Assembly: GCA_035293045.1 (NCBI GenBank)
Contig: DATDOY010000173.1
Location: forward strand, 1-13,434
Length of the DNA stretch: 13,434 nucleotides
Origin: DATDOY01 sp035293045
GTDB taxonomy: Bacteria > Actinomycetota > Acidimicrobiia > IMCC26256 > JACPCJ01
Direction: 5' to 3'
Shown here: piece after piece, positions 5,298 to 11,443 of the stretch
Layout: each line of letters begins with the position of its first letter
Position numbering within the stretch: the first letter of the stretch is position 1
Notes under the pieces: model-generated
The model's database searches: none
The model's input: only the letters and a program-made list of their open reading frames with translations
What the model was told of the DNA's origin: nothing
Program-made: the position numbers and the translations under genes

Positions 5298-7325
5298 CTA
5301 TTGGCGAGCGTAGTCCGTGATCAGGTCGATGATTTCCGGGCCGTAGCGGGCAAGCCGCGAGGCACCCAGACCGGGCAGTTCGGCCAGCGCCGACTCGTCG
5401 GTGGGACCCAGCTTGGCGATGGCAAGGAGGGTCGCGTCATCGACGATGGCGCCCTCGGGGACCCCGGCCACCCGGGCCCGTCGCTCGCGCCAATCGGTGA
5501 GGGCGGCATAGAGGCCATTGGGGGAGTCACCGCCCGCCCCTGCTGCGCGCGCCTCCTGGAGGGCGAGACCGACTTCGCGGAGCGCCGCGAGGCCGGCGTC
5601 GGTCGCCGGGGCCGGCGCCGGCTCGAACTCGCTGGGAAGGTGCGCGGAAAGACCGGCGATGAAGGGGCTTGCCGCGCGCGCGACGGGCCTGCCACCGAAC
5701 GAGCGAGCTCGTGCCCAGGACATGAACAGGCGACGTTCGGCGCGCGTGAGCGCCACGTGGAGAAGGCGCCGCTCCTCGTCACGGGCGGCGGGGGTCGAGG
5801 CATGGGAGATGGGCACGAAGCCGTCCTCGATGCCGGTGACGAACACGACGGGCCATTCGAGGCCCTTTGCTCGGTGGAAGGTCAGGATTTCGACGGCGTT
5901 GATCGAGGGGGTCGGGTCCTCATCGCGGATCTGGATGGCGACGAAGTCTCGGAAGCCGGCGATGGTGGGCGCTTCGGGCTCGTGGGCGGCGTACTCGTCG
6001 GCGAGCTCGACGAGCAGGCTGAGGGCCGCTTCGCTGTCCGGCGCCGTCCGCGGTGCGGCCGCGACAGCCCGGGACACCCCGGCGGCAAACGGACCCGTTG
6101 CCGGGGTCTCGTCGTTCGCCGCGTTGCGGTCGAGATCGGCGAGCGCCCGCTCGACGTCGGCTCGTTCAAGAAAGCGGGACGCACCGCGCACTCGGGCCGG
6201 GATCCGGAGCGCGCTCAGAGCTTCGCCGAGGGCGACGCACTGGGCATTGGTGCGGGCGAGGACGGCGATGGACCGGTACGCCGTGCCGTCGCGCCGGAGA
6301 TCCTCGATCACGCGCCCGATGCCAGCCGCCTCCTCGGCGTCGTTCTCGTACGAGGTGATGGTCGGTGTGGGCCCGTCGTCGGAGGTGGCGTGAAGGCGGC
6401 GGGCGTCGTCGGGGGTGGGGGCGATGATGGCGTTGGCGACCGCCAGGATCTGCGGGGTCGAGCGGAAGTTCGATGTGAGCCGCAGGACCACGGCGTCGTC
6501 TCCGAAATGCGCCCGGAACTCCCCGAGGAAGCGGGCGTCGGCGCCGCCGAAGCCGTAGATGGCCTGGTCGTCGTCGCCGACGGCAAAGAGGTCGCGACGG
6601 TCGCCGAGCCACGCGCGCAGCAGCCGGAACTGGGCGGGGCTGAGGTCCTGGAACTCGTCGACGAAGACGTGGCGGAATCGCCACCGCACCGCCCCGGCGA
6701 GTTCCGGGTCCCCCTCGATTTCCTCCGACCACAGCCGCAGCAGATCGTCGAAGTCGACGACGCCGCGCTTGCGCTTCTCGTCGCCGTACGCGCCGAGGAG
6801 GCCGGCCATCTCGGAGGGAGGCAGCGGCGGGGCGCGGCGGGCGGCGCGGGTGGCCTCCTCGTAGCGTTCGGGCGAGAGGTCGCGGGCCTGGGCCCACTCG
6901 ATCTCGCGCGCGACGGCGACCACGAGGGCGCCCGCGCTTTTCGTCTGGCCCTTGGGGATGAGGCGCGAGATGAGACGCGTCTTGCGGTCGAGCACGTGGG
7001 GCGGTCGCTTGCCCTGATCGAGCCAGCGGCGCCGAAGCTGGGCGAGCGCGAGCGCGTGGAAGGTGCCGGCGGTTACCTGATCGTGGATCCCGAGGTCGCG
7101 GAGGCGGCGCACCAGTTCCGACGACGCCTTGCGGGTGAAGGTGACGGCGAGGACGCGTCGGGGGTCCATGCGCTCGGCGGCCGCCTGCCAGGCGATGCGG
7201 CGGGTGAGGACCCGGGTCTTGCCCGATCCCGCCCCGGCGAGCACCAGCAGCGGGGCGGCGTCGGTGGTGACGGCGTCGCGCTGCTCGTCGGTGAGCCCCG
7301 CAAGCAGGTGATCGTCCGCCGGCAT
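5298..7325 (-). CDS. UvrD/PcrA-type superfamily 1 helicase with HRDC domain (UvrD2-like)
   Basis: This 675-aa ATP-dependent 3'-5' DNA helicase for repair has all SF1A motifs: Walker A GAGSGKT (31-37), TFTRKAS (62-68), DEFQD (223-227), GDDDQAIYGFGG (250-261), NFRS (286-289), TFHRAKGLEW (482-491) and EERRLLHVALTRAERRL (517-533). After an Ala/Pro linker, residues about 603-672 form an HRDC domain ending in LAELPGLGASRLARYGPEII. A UvrD-type motor plus C-terminal HRDC is the plan of mycobacterial UvrD2, but the tetracysteine module known there is missing: the only cysteine is Cys363. The insertion domain 2B is short. The ATG at 7325 is preferred to GTG 7334 because TACGGT ends exactly 7 nt upstream. 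It is likely the first gene of an operon with the sigma-like gene and lies downstream of the ncRNA-like region. Confidence 0.94.
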   Translation of the reverse strand: MPADDHLLAGLTDEQRDAVTTDAAPLLVLAGAGSGKTRVLTRRIAWQAAAERMDPRRVLAVTFTRKASSELVRRLRDLGIHDQVTAGTFHALALAQLRRRWLDQGKRPPHVLDRKTRLISRLIPKGQTKSAGALVVAVAREIEWAQARDLSPERYEEATRAARRAPPLPPSEMAGLLGAYGDEKRKRGVVDFDDLLRLWSEEIEGDPELAGAVRWRFRHVFVDEFQDLSPAQFRLLRAWLGDRRDLFAVGDDDQAIYGFGGADARFLGEFRAHFGDDAVVLRLTSNFRSTPQILAVANAIIAPTPDDARRLHATSDDGPTPTITSYENDAEEAAGIGRVIEDLRRDGTAYRSIAVLARTNAQCVALGEALSALRIPARVRGASRFLERADVERALADLDRNAANDETPATGPFAAGVSRAVAAAPRTAPDSEAALSLLVELADEYAAHEPEAPTIAGFRDFVAIQIRDEDPTPSINAVEILTFHRAKGLEWPVVFVTGIEDGFVPISHASTPAARDEERRLLHVALTRAERRLFMSWARARSFGGRPVARAASPFIAGLSAHLPSEFEPAPAPATDAGLAALREVGLALQEARAAGAGGDSPNGLYAALTDWRERRARVAGVPEGAIVDDATLLAIAKLGPTDESALAELPGLGASRLARYGPEIIDLITDYARQ

Positions 7326-7332
7326 CCGGCCC

Positions 7333-7361
7333 ACCGTATCGACGCCGGGACGATGTGAAAA
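7333..7361 (-). promoter_or_regulatory. Promoter of the helicase operon
   Basis: On the minus strand TTTTCA (7361-7356), a 17-bp spacer and TACGGT (7338-7333) lie 7 nt before the ATG at 7325. The spacing fits a housekeeping promoter giving a leaderless mRNA; the -35 matches only four of six consensus bases. The TTTT of the -35 also follows a short GGCC-CCCC-GGCC hairpin that could weakly end transcription arriving from upstream. Confidence 0.55.
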
Positions 7362-7419
7362 GGCCGGGGGGCCCGGGGGACGGGCGACGGCGTGGTGGAG
7401 CCGGGGGATGAGCGGGGAC

Positions 7420-7443
7420 GGCCCGGGAAATGGCCCGAGAAAT
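7420..7443 (+). repeat. Two tandem 12-bp repeats
   Basis: GGCCCGGGAAAT (7420-7431) is followed directly by GGCCCGAGAAAT (7432-7443), with one mismatch. It lies between the hairpin array and the helicase promoter; no function is seen. Confidence 0.6.
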
Positions 7444-7459
7444 GGAAGGGCCCCGAGTA

Positions 7460-8001
7460 GCCATCACCGCCTGGGCGGCTCCGGACTTCTCGGGGCTCCT
7501 TCGCTGGACCGCCATCCGCCACCGGAGTGGCTTCCGACGCTCCCCGGACCGTCAGCGGCCACCGAAGCGACCATTGCCGGCTCGGATGCCTCCCACCTGC
7601 CACCGAGGTGACCTGTGCTCGCCGTCCGAATTCCTCCCGACCACCCGAAGGTGACCGGCAGGACCCGGTCCCGGACTCCTACCCGGAGGTAGTCACCCGG
7701 TTCGGAACCTCCACCTGCCGCCGAAGCGACCGATCTCGGCCCCCGGACCTTCGACCGACCACCCGGAGGTGACCGGCGACTGCCCGTCGGAGTCGCATCT
7801 GCCACCCGAGGGTGACGTCTGCTCGTCCTCTCCGAATTCCCACCCGAGGGTGAGAGCCCGGCCGGTTGGTGAGCCTTTCACCGGGAGAACCTTGCGGCCC
7901 TTCCGACTTCCGTCTCACCCGCCTACCAACTGGAGCCTCTCTGGACTCTGGACGGACCTTTCGGCCCTGCCGCAGAACCGGAGTGAACCGTTCAGCTGGC
8001 G
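7460..8001 (-). ncRNA. Candidate structured noncoding RNA with tetraloop hairpin array
   Basis: A transcript from the promoter at 8008-8036 would start near 8001 and cross a string of hairpins whose loops, as minus-strand RNA, are known stable tetraloops. Near the 5' end are GGGCC-GAAA-GGUCC (7967-7954) and GGGCC-GCAA-GGUUC (7900-7887), both GNRA loops, and GGUGA-AAGGC-UCACC (7882-7868). Then come ten short stems with UUCG, UCCG or CUCG loops, or a CCAG loop in the last. One stem has an A-C mismatch as + strand RNA but a valid G-U pair as minus-strand RNA (7560-7569), which agrees with the promoter direction. No frame is coding-like. The 3' end is not clear; it may be free-standing or continue into the helicase mRNA. 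No known RNA family is recognised. Confidence 0.6.
7467..7852 (-). repeat. Degenerate ~40-bp repeat array with dyad cores, 10 units
   Basis: Ten dyads lie at 7467-7478, 7518-7531, 7560-7569, 7601-7610, 7642-7653, 7679-7692, 7719-7728, 7760-7771, 7803-7814 and 7841-7852. Centre spacing is 52, then 40, 41, 42, 38, 38, 42, 43 and 38 bp. The + strand core is (C)CACC-CGRA-GGTG(AC). Stems vary while staying paired: CACC/GGTG, CTACC/GGTAG, GCCAC/GTGGC, CCGC/GCGG, CGC/GCG. The spacers share a second weaker box, TCGGA or CCGGA followed by CTCC. The spacing is not a multiple of three, so this is not a peptide repeat. Confidence 0.8.
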
Positions 8002-8007
8002 AGTGAG

Positions 8008-8066
8008 AACTTACGGAGCGTTGCGCGCGCGGTCAAGGGATTCTCCGGGATTTCTTTTGCTTTTTT
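8008..8066 (-). promoter_or_regulatory. Strong minus-strand promoter with A-rich upstream element
   Basis: On the minus strand TTGACC (8036-8031) and TAAGTT (8013-8008) are separated by exactly 17 bp, the best sigma-70-type promoter in the window. Just upstream, 8066-8051 is an A-rich tract (AAAAAAGCAAAAGAAA) at about -50 to -65, resembling an UP element in otherwise GC-rich DNA. Predicted transcription starts near 8001 and heads into the hairpin array. Confidence 0.72.
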
Positions 8067-8120
8067 GGTCGGCGGCGCGCAGGTGCGCGCGGGGTGTCGC
8101 GCGATGGGCCCGCGCGCCGG

Positions 8121-8126
8121 TACGTT
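8121..8126 (+). promoter_or_regulatory. -10 hexamer of the metallopeptidase gene
   Basis: TACGTT ends exactly 7 nt before the ATG at 8134, supporting a leaderless start there. No matching -35 is visible in the very GC-rich sequence upstream. Confidence 0.5.
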
Positions 8127-8133
8127 GCCCCCC

Positions 8134-8511
8134 ATGCAGGTGTCGCGCCAGCGGTTCGAGGCCCTTGTCTCGGATGCCCTCGATGCGATCCCCGACGAGC
8201 TCGCCGCGCTGATCGACAACTGCGCCGTGGTCGTCGAGGACTGGCCCACCCCCGAGCAGCTCCGCGATTCGGAGACACCGCCGGGTGAGCAGCTCTTTGG
8301 CCTGTACGAGGGCATCGACCTTGTCTCGCGGTCGGGGTTCGACTACGCCGGCGTTCTGCCCGATCGGATTCTCGTGTTCATGGGCCCCCACCTCGACGCC
8401 TGCGAGACCGAGGAGGAGTTGGCGGAGGAGATCCTCACCACCGTTGTGCACGAGGTCGCCCATCACTTTGGTATCGACGACGAGCGGCTGCACGACCTCG
8501 GCTGGGATTGA
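8134..8511 (+). CDS. Zincin-like metallopeptidase family protein
   Basis: This small cytoplasmic protein of 125 aa has the size and layout of the minimal zincin family (PF06262-like, formerly DUF1025). The zinc site HEVAHHFGIDD (106-116) has the form HExxHxxGxxD, with His106, His110 and Asp116 as ligands and Glu107 as catalytic base. Upstream, FGLYEGIDLVSR (55-66) and LPDRILVF (75-82) are the conserved strands of the family. A peptidase role is inferred from the fold; the substrate is unknown. The ATG at 8134 is set by TACGTT 7 nt upstream; reading on to 8065 would enter the non-coding GC-rich region. The last 13 codons (from Gly113) and the stop are replicated in tandem downstream. Confidence 0.88.
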   Translation: MQVSRQRFEALVSDALDAIPDELAALIDNCAVVVEDWPTPEQLRDSETPPGEQLFGLYEGIDLVSRSGFDYAGVLPDRILVFMGPHLDACETEEELAEEILTTVVHEVAHHFGIDDERLHDLGWD

Positions 8512-8656
8512 GCCGGACGCGCCGGGCCTCCCTGCGGGCGGTATCGACGACGAGCGGCTGCACGACCTCGGCTGGGATTGAGCCGGGCGCGCCGGGCCTC
8601 CCTGCGGGCGGTATCGACGACGAGCGGCTGCACGACCTCGGCTGGGATTGAGCCGG
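8470..8656 (+). repeat. 70-bp tandem repeat, 2.7 copies, over the metallopeptidase 3' end
   Basis: Units are at 8470-8539 and 8540-8609, with a partial third at 8610-8656. Units 1 and 2 differ at one base (A at 8517, G at 8587). Each begins exactly at codon Gly113 (GGTATCGACGACGAGCGG), encodes the last 13 residues and TGA, then adds a 28-bp GC-rich tail. Only the first copy is translated. The third copy runs into the promoter hexamer of the next gene at 8665. The near identity indicates recent amplification. Confidence 0.95.
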
Positions 8657-8664
8657 TCGCCTTG

Positions 8665-8670
8665 TAGCCT
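8665..8670 (+). promoter_or_regulatory. -10 hexamer of the ACT-domain gene
   Basis: TAGCCT ends exactly 7 nt before GTG 8678, which selects this GTG as a leaderless start. It lies just past the third repeat copy; the corresponding position in copies 1 and 2 reads GGGCCT. Confidence 0.5.
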
Positions 8671-8677
8671 CCGGGCC

Positions 8678-9208
8678 GTGGAATTCGCCGCGTGGGTGAC
8701 AGGAATGGACCGGCCGGGGATCATCGCCGCGGTGACCGGCGTCCTCTTCGACCAGGGGTGCAACCTCGAGGACTGCTCGATGACCATCCTCTCGGGCCAT
8801 TTCGCCATGACGCTTCTGGCCCGCGGCGACGGCGTCACCGCCGACCAGCTCGACGCCGCGCTCCGAAAGGCGGTCGAGCCGCTCGGTCTCACCGCCGCGG
8901 TCCGGGCCGTCGACGAGGAGGGTGGCGAAGAGGTCGTCGGGACAGCGCACATGGTCGCCGTCTACGGGGCCGACAAGCCGGGGATCGTCCATCGGGTCAG
9001 CACGCTCCTCGCCGGGCTCGGTGTCAACATCACCGACCTCAACACGCGTGTGATCGGCGACGACGCCAACCCCGTCTATGCCATGCACCTCGAGGTCACG
9101 GTGCCCCCCGGGCTCGACCCCGACCGGCTCGCCGCCGATCTCGCCGCGGTCGGGACCGAGTTGGGCGTCGACACCAGCGTGCATCCCGTCGACGCCGACC
9201 TGCTGTAG
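8678..9208 (+). CDS. Double ACT-domain protein (GcvR-like)
   Basis: The protein has 176 aa and consists of two ACT domains. The first spans about residues 3-75, with the ligand-type loop GMDRPGIIAAVTGVLFDQGCNL and then SMTILSGHFAMTLL. The second spans about 91-170, with YGADKPGIVHRVSTLLAGLG, NITDLNTRV and YAMHLEVTVP. This arrangement and length match GcvR-type regulators, which have no DNA-binding domain and act through amino-acid binding and protein contacts. Whether glycine is sensed here is unknown. The GTG at 8678 is chosen because it begins the first ACT strand directly (reads VEFAAWVTGM) and because TAGCCT sits 7 nt upstream. The deformylase follows after 9 bp, so the two are probably one transcription unit. 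Confidence 0.88.
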   Translation: MEFAAWVTGMDRPGIIAAVTGVLFDQGCNLEDCSMTILSGHFAMTLLARGDGVTADQLDAALRKAVEPLGLTAAVRAVDEEGGEEVVGTAHMVAVYGADKPGIVHRVSTLLAGLGVNITDLNTRVIGDDANPVYAMHLEVTVPPGLDPDRLAADLAAVGTELGVDTSVHPVDADLL

Positions 9209-9217
9209 CCGATCTTC

Positions 9218-9745
9218 ATGCCCGAGCGTCCCGTTCTGGCGCTTCCCGAGCCGGTCCTGAAGAGGGTGGCGGAGCCGGTCTCGGGGATCGGTCCCGATGA
9301 ACGGGCGCTCGCCGCCGACCTGCTCGACACCATGCGGGTCTCACCGGCGTGCGTCGGGATCGCCGCGCCCCAGATCGGGGTGTCGATCCGGGCGTTCTGC
9401 ATGGACGTCACCGGCCACAAGAAAGCCGACTCGTGTCACGGCGAGGTCGTGCTCTTCAACCCCGAGATCCTCGTCGCCCGCGCGCCCGAGGTGGCTCGCG
9501 AGGGGTGCATGAGCGTCCCCGATCTCACCGGCAACGTGGCGCGGGCGACGGAGGTGGTCGTGCAGGGGCTCGACGCGAAGGGCAACCAGCGCGTCATCGA
9601 GGCCAATGCCTTCGAGGCCCGCGCCCTGCTCCACGAGATCGACCACCTCGACGGCTTCCTCTTCCTCGACCGCGTCACCTCGCTCAAGACCGACGTCTTT
9701 CGCCGGCAGACCTACGAAGGGCGCCGGGGTCGGGGCCGCTCGTGA
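9218..9745 (+). CDS. def: Peptide deformylase
   Basis: This 175-aa metalloenzyme would remove the formyl group from the N-terminal methionine of new proteins. The three deformylase motifs are present: VGIAAPQ (46-52; usually GxGLAAPQ, with Cys45 where the first Gly is expected), EGCMS (95-99; usually EGCLS) with metal ligand Cys97, and HEIDH (139-143) with ligands His139 and His143 and catalytic Glu140. The residue before the last motif is Leu instead of the common Gln. These departures suggest a divergent or secondary deformylase; whether another copy exists cannot be told from this window. It is probably translated from a shared mRNA with the ACT gene. Its TGA overlaps the GTG that opens the GNAT remnant (GTGA, 9742-9745). 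Confidence 0.93.
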   Translation: MPERPVLALPEPVLKRVAEPVSGIGPDERALAADLLDTMRVSPACVGIAAPQIGVSIRAFCMDVTGHKKADSCHGEVVLFNPEILVARAPEVAREGCMSVPDLTGNVARATEVVVQGLDAKGNQRVIEANAFEARALLHEIDHLDGFLFLDRVTSLKTDVFRRQTYEGRRGRGRS

Positions 9746-10008
9746 CCCTGGAGTTGAGGCGGCTCGACGGCCGAGGCGAGGCGCGGGCGGCAGCAGCCCT
9801 CCTCGGTCGCTCGCTCGCCGACGATCCGTTCGCGGTGTGGTTCATGCCCGGCGCCCGACGCCGACGGTCTTCCCGGATACCTGCGCACCACCAACGAGGG
9901 GAACCTGTCCTGCTACCGACGCTACGGGTTCGAGGTGCGCGACGAGGTGCCTCGACGCCGGATGCCCCGCCGATGTGGCTCCTGTGGAGGGAACCCCGAA
10001 TCCCCTAG
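9742..10008 (+). pseudogene. Degraded GNAT acetyltransferase
   Basis: From GTG 9742 the frame reads a GNAT-like N-terminus (LELRRLDGRGEARAAAALLG, then SLADDPFAVWFMPGARR) for about 40 codons, then turns into Arg-rich nonsense. The next frame from 9857 reads a typical GNAT C-terminus (DADGLPGYLRTTNEGNLSCY, then RRYGFEVRDEV). The first frame then resumes with TPDAPPMWLLWREP and stops at 10008, again a GNAT ending. At least two frame changes are therefore needed, and the central acetyl-CoA binding region (roughly 100 residues, R/QxxGxG/A) is missing. CGACGCCGACG-like repetition at the break (about 9853-9866) could have mediated the deletion. The GTG overlaps the deformylase stop, so the intact gene was probably translationally coupled to def. 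Confidence 0.75.
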
Positions 10009-10011
10009 GCT
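10006..10011 (+). promoter_or_regulatory. -10 hexamer of the PH-domain gene
   Basis: TAGGCT ends 6 nt before the ATG at 10018. It overlaps the TAG stop of the GNAT remnant (10006-10008). Confidence 0.5.
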
Positions 10012-10017
10012 CGGTAG

Positions 10018-10647
10018 ATGGCCTTTCCTCCCCGTCTGCTCAACGAGGGTGAGGTGATCGCATTCGATCTCCGCCCGCACTGGTGGTTCTTCGCCAAGCC
10101 GGCCGGCGTCGGCGCGATCGTCATTGCCCTGGCGGTTGGGGTGTCCCGGATCAACCACGACGGCCTGAATCGCTTTGGATGGTGGCTCTGGGCCATCGGC
10201 GCCGCCGTATGGGCCGGGTGGACGGTGTGGAAGCTCCTCAACTGGATCTTCACCAACTTCGTGGTCACCTCGAACCGTCTCGTGTTCCGGGCCGGCGTGC
10301 TCGGCAAACACGGCCGCGAGATCCCGCTCGAGCGTGTGAACGACATCGCCTTCCACCAGTCGCTGTGGGAACGCATCATCGGCGCGGGTGACCTGCTCAT
10401 CGAGTCGGCGGGGGAGCAGGGCCAGCAGCGGTTCTCCGACATTCCCGAGCCCGAGACCATGCAGCAAGAGATCTACAAGCAGATCGAGGCGTACAAGGCC
10501 CGCACCATCGCCGCGCATCAGGCGCCCGCCGCTCCGACTGCGACGATCCCTGAGCAGATCGCCCAACTCGCCGACCTCCGCGACCGGGGGGTGCTCTCCG
10601 ACGTGGAGTTCGAGGAGAAGAAGCGGGCGTTGCTCGAGAAGATGTAG
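10018..10647 (+). CDS. bPH2-domain membrane protein with C-terminal SHOCT domain
   Basis: The protein has 209 aa. Two membrane segments, about residues 28-46 (PAGVGAIVIALAVGVSRI) and 55-78 (WWLWAIGAAVWAGWTVWKLL), are followed by a bacterial PH domain of the YdbS/DUF304 type. Its marks are FVVTSNRLVFRAGVLGKHGR (81-100), EIPLERVNDIAF and GAGDLLIESAGEQG. A Gln/Ala/Pro linker leads to a SHOCT motif (177-209: IPEQIAQLADLRDRGVLSDV then EFEEKKRALL), a short domain often found at protein ends. A membrane location with cytoplasmic domains is likely; the cellular role is unknown. The metal-receptor gene starts 9 bp downstream, suggesting one transcript. Confidence 0.9.
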   Translation: MAFPPRLLNEGEVIAFDLRPHWWFFAKPAGVGAIVIALAVGVSRINHDGLNRFGWWLWAIGAAVWAGWTVWKLLNWIFTNFVVTSNRLVFRAGVLGKHGREIPLERVNDIAFHQSLWERIIGAGDLLIESAGEQGQQRFSDIPEPETMQQEIYKQIEAYKARTIAAHQAPAAPTATIPEQIAQLADLRDRGVLSDVEFEEKKRALLEKM

Positions 10648-10656
10648 CGCCCTTCG

Positions 10657-11412
10657 ATGCCGCGGATCGTGTCGCTCGTGCCCTCGGTGACCGAGACGCT
10701 CGTTGCGCTCGGCACTCCACCGGTGGGGTGCACGAAGTTCTGCAAGCAGCCGGGAATCCCCACGGTGGGCGGCACCAAGAACCCCGACATCCCGGCCATC
10801 GAGCACCTCCTGCCGCGCATGGTCCTGGTGAACGACGAGGAGAATCGCATCGAGGACGTCGAAGCCCTCGAAGAACTCGGCATCGAGACCGTGTCGATCT
10901 CGCCGAGATCGGTCGAGGACGTCAGTGGCGCCATCCTCGCCATCGCCGACGCCGCCAATGTCGTCGCTCCCGATGACTTCGAGGCGACGTTGTGGAAGGG
11001 GTGGCTCGAGCAACGGCGCGCCCCGGGTCCGCGGCGGACGGCGTTCGTGCCGGTGTGGGCCAAGCCGTGGATGACGTTCAACGGCGCAACGTACGCGTCG
11101 TCATTGCTGGCGCTGCTCGGAGTCGACAGTGTCTACGCCGATGCCGACCTCCGGTATCCCGAGGTGAAGATCGAAGCCGCACGTGACCGCGCCCCTGAGA
11201 TGGTGCTGCTCCCGTCGGAGCCCTACCCGTTCCAAGAGCGGCACCTCGGACGCGTCAGCGAGGCGTTCCCCGGCGCGCAGGTTGCCCTCATCGACGGCGA
11301 GGACCTGTTCTGGTGGGGCATCCGCACGCCGCACGCGGTGCGGCGGGTGAGCGCGGCGCTCGACGCGCTCGCGTCGGTCGCCCCGATCGCGGGCGACGAA
11401 GTCACGCCGTAG
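10657..11412 (+). CDS. Helical-backbone metal receptor (TroA/BtuF-like), no signal peptide
   Basis: The protein has 251 aa. It resembles periplasmic-binding-protein class III folds used for cobalamin or metal chelates: PRIVSLVPSVTETLVALG (2-19), VGGTKNPDIPAIEHLLPRMV, NDEENRIEDVEALEELGI, then AKPWMTFNGATYASSLLALL and RAPEMVLLPSEPYPF. Unlike transport-associated receptors it begins directly with the first strand, with no signal peptide, lipobox or membrane segment, so it should be cytoplasmic. No ABC permease or ATPase genes are nearby, so an uptake role is doubtful; a stand-alone binding or enzymatic role is possible. It probably shares a transcript with the PH-domain gene (9-bp gap) and is convergent with the ThDP enzyme, 31 bp away. 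Confidence 0.85.
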   Translation: MPRIVSLVPSVTETLVALGTPPVGCTKFCKQPGIPTVGGTKNPDIPAIEHLLPRMVLVNDEENRIEDVEALEELGIETVSISPRSVEDVSGAILAIADAANVVAPDDFEATLWKGWLEQRRAPGPRRTAFVPVWAKPWMTFNGATYASSLLALLGVDSVYADADLRYPEVKIEAARDRAPEMVLLPSEPYPFQERHLGRVSEAFPGAQVALIDGEDLFWWGIRTPHAVRRVSAALDALASVAPIAGDEVTP

Positions 11413-11443
11413 GTCGAGGGCTCCAAGCCGTTTCGTCGGCGCG

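Noticed and set aside
5262..7358. 698-codon + strand ORF opposite the helicase
   Set aside because: It is antisense to a gene with every SF1 helicase motif and has Gly/Arg/Val/Asp-rich low-complexity content.
7460..7860. CRISPR array
   Set aside because: The repeated cores are only about 12-16 bp and degenerate, the intervening parts share a consensus instead of being unique spacers, and no cas genes are nearby.
7464..7881. Proteins encoded across the hairpin array (both strands)
   Set aside because: Unit spacing varies by 1-5 bp and is not a multiple of three, so no frame holds a repeated peptide; the open frames are Arg/Gly/Ser/Pro-rich chance readings of GC-rich DNA.
8051..8066. T-rich tract as a + strand intrinsic terminator
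   Set aside because: No stable GC-rich hairpin directly precedes it on the + strand; it fits better as the upstream A-tract of the minus-strand promoter.
8011..8952. 313-codon minus-strand ORF
   Set aside because: It runs antisense through the metallopeptidase, the 70-bp repeats and the ACT gene, and its repeated segment is only the complement of the DNA repeats.
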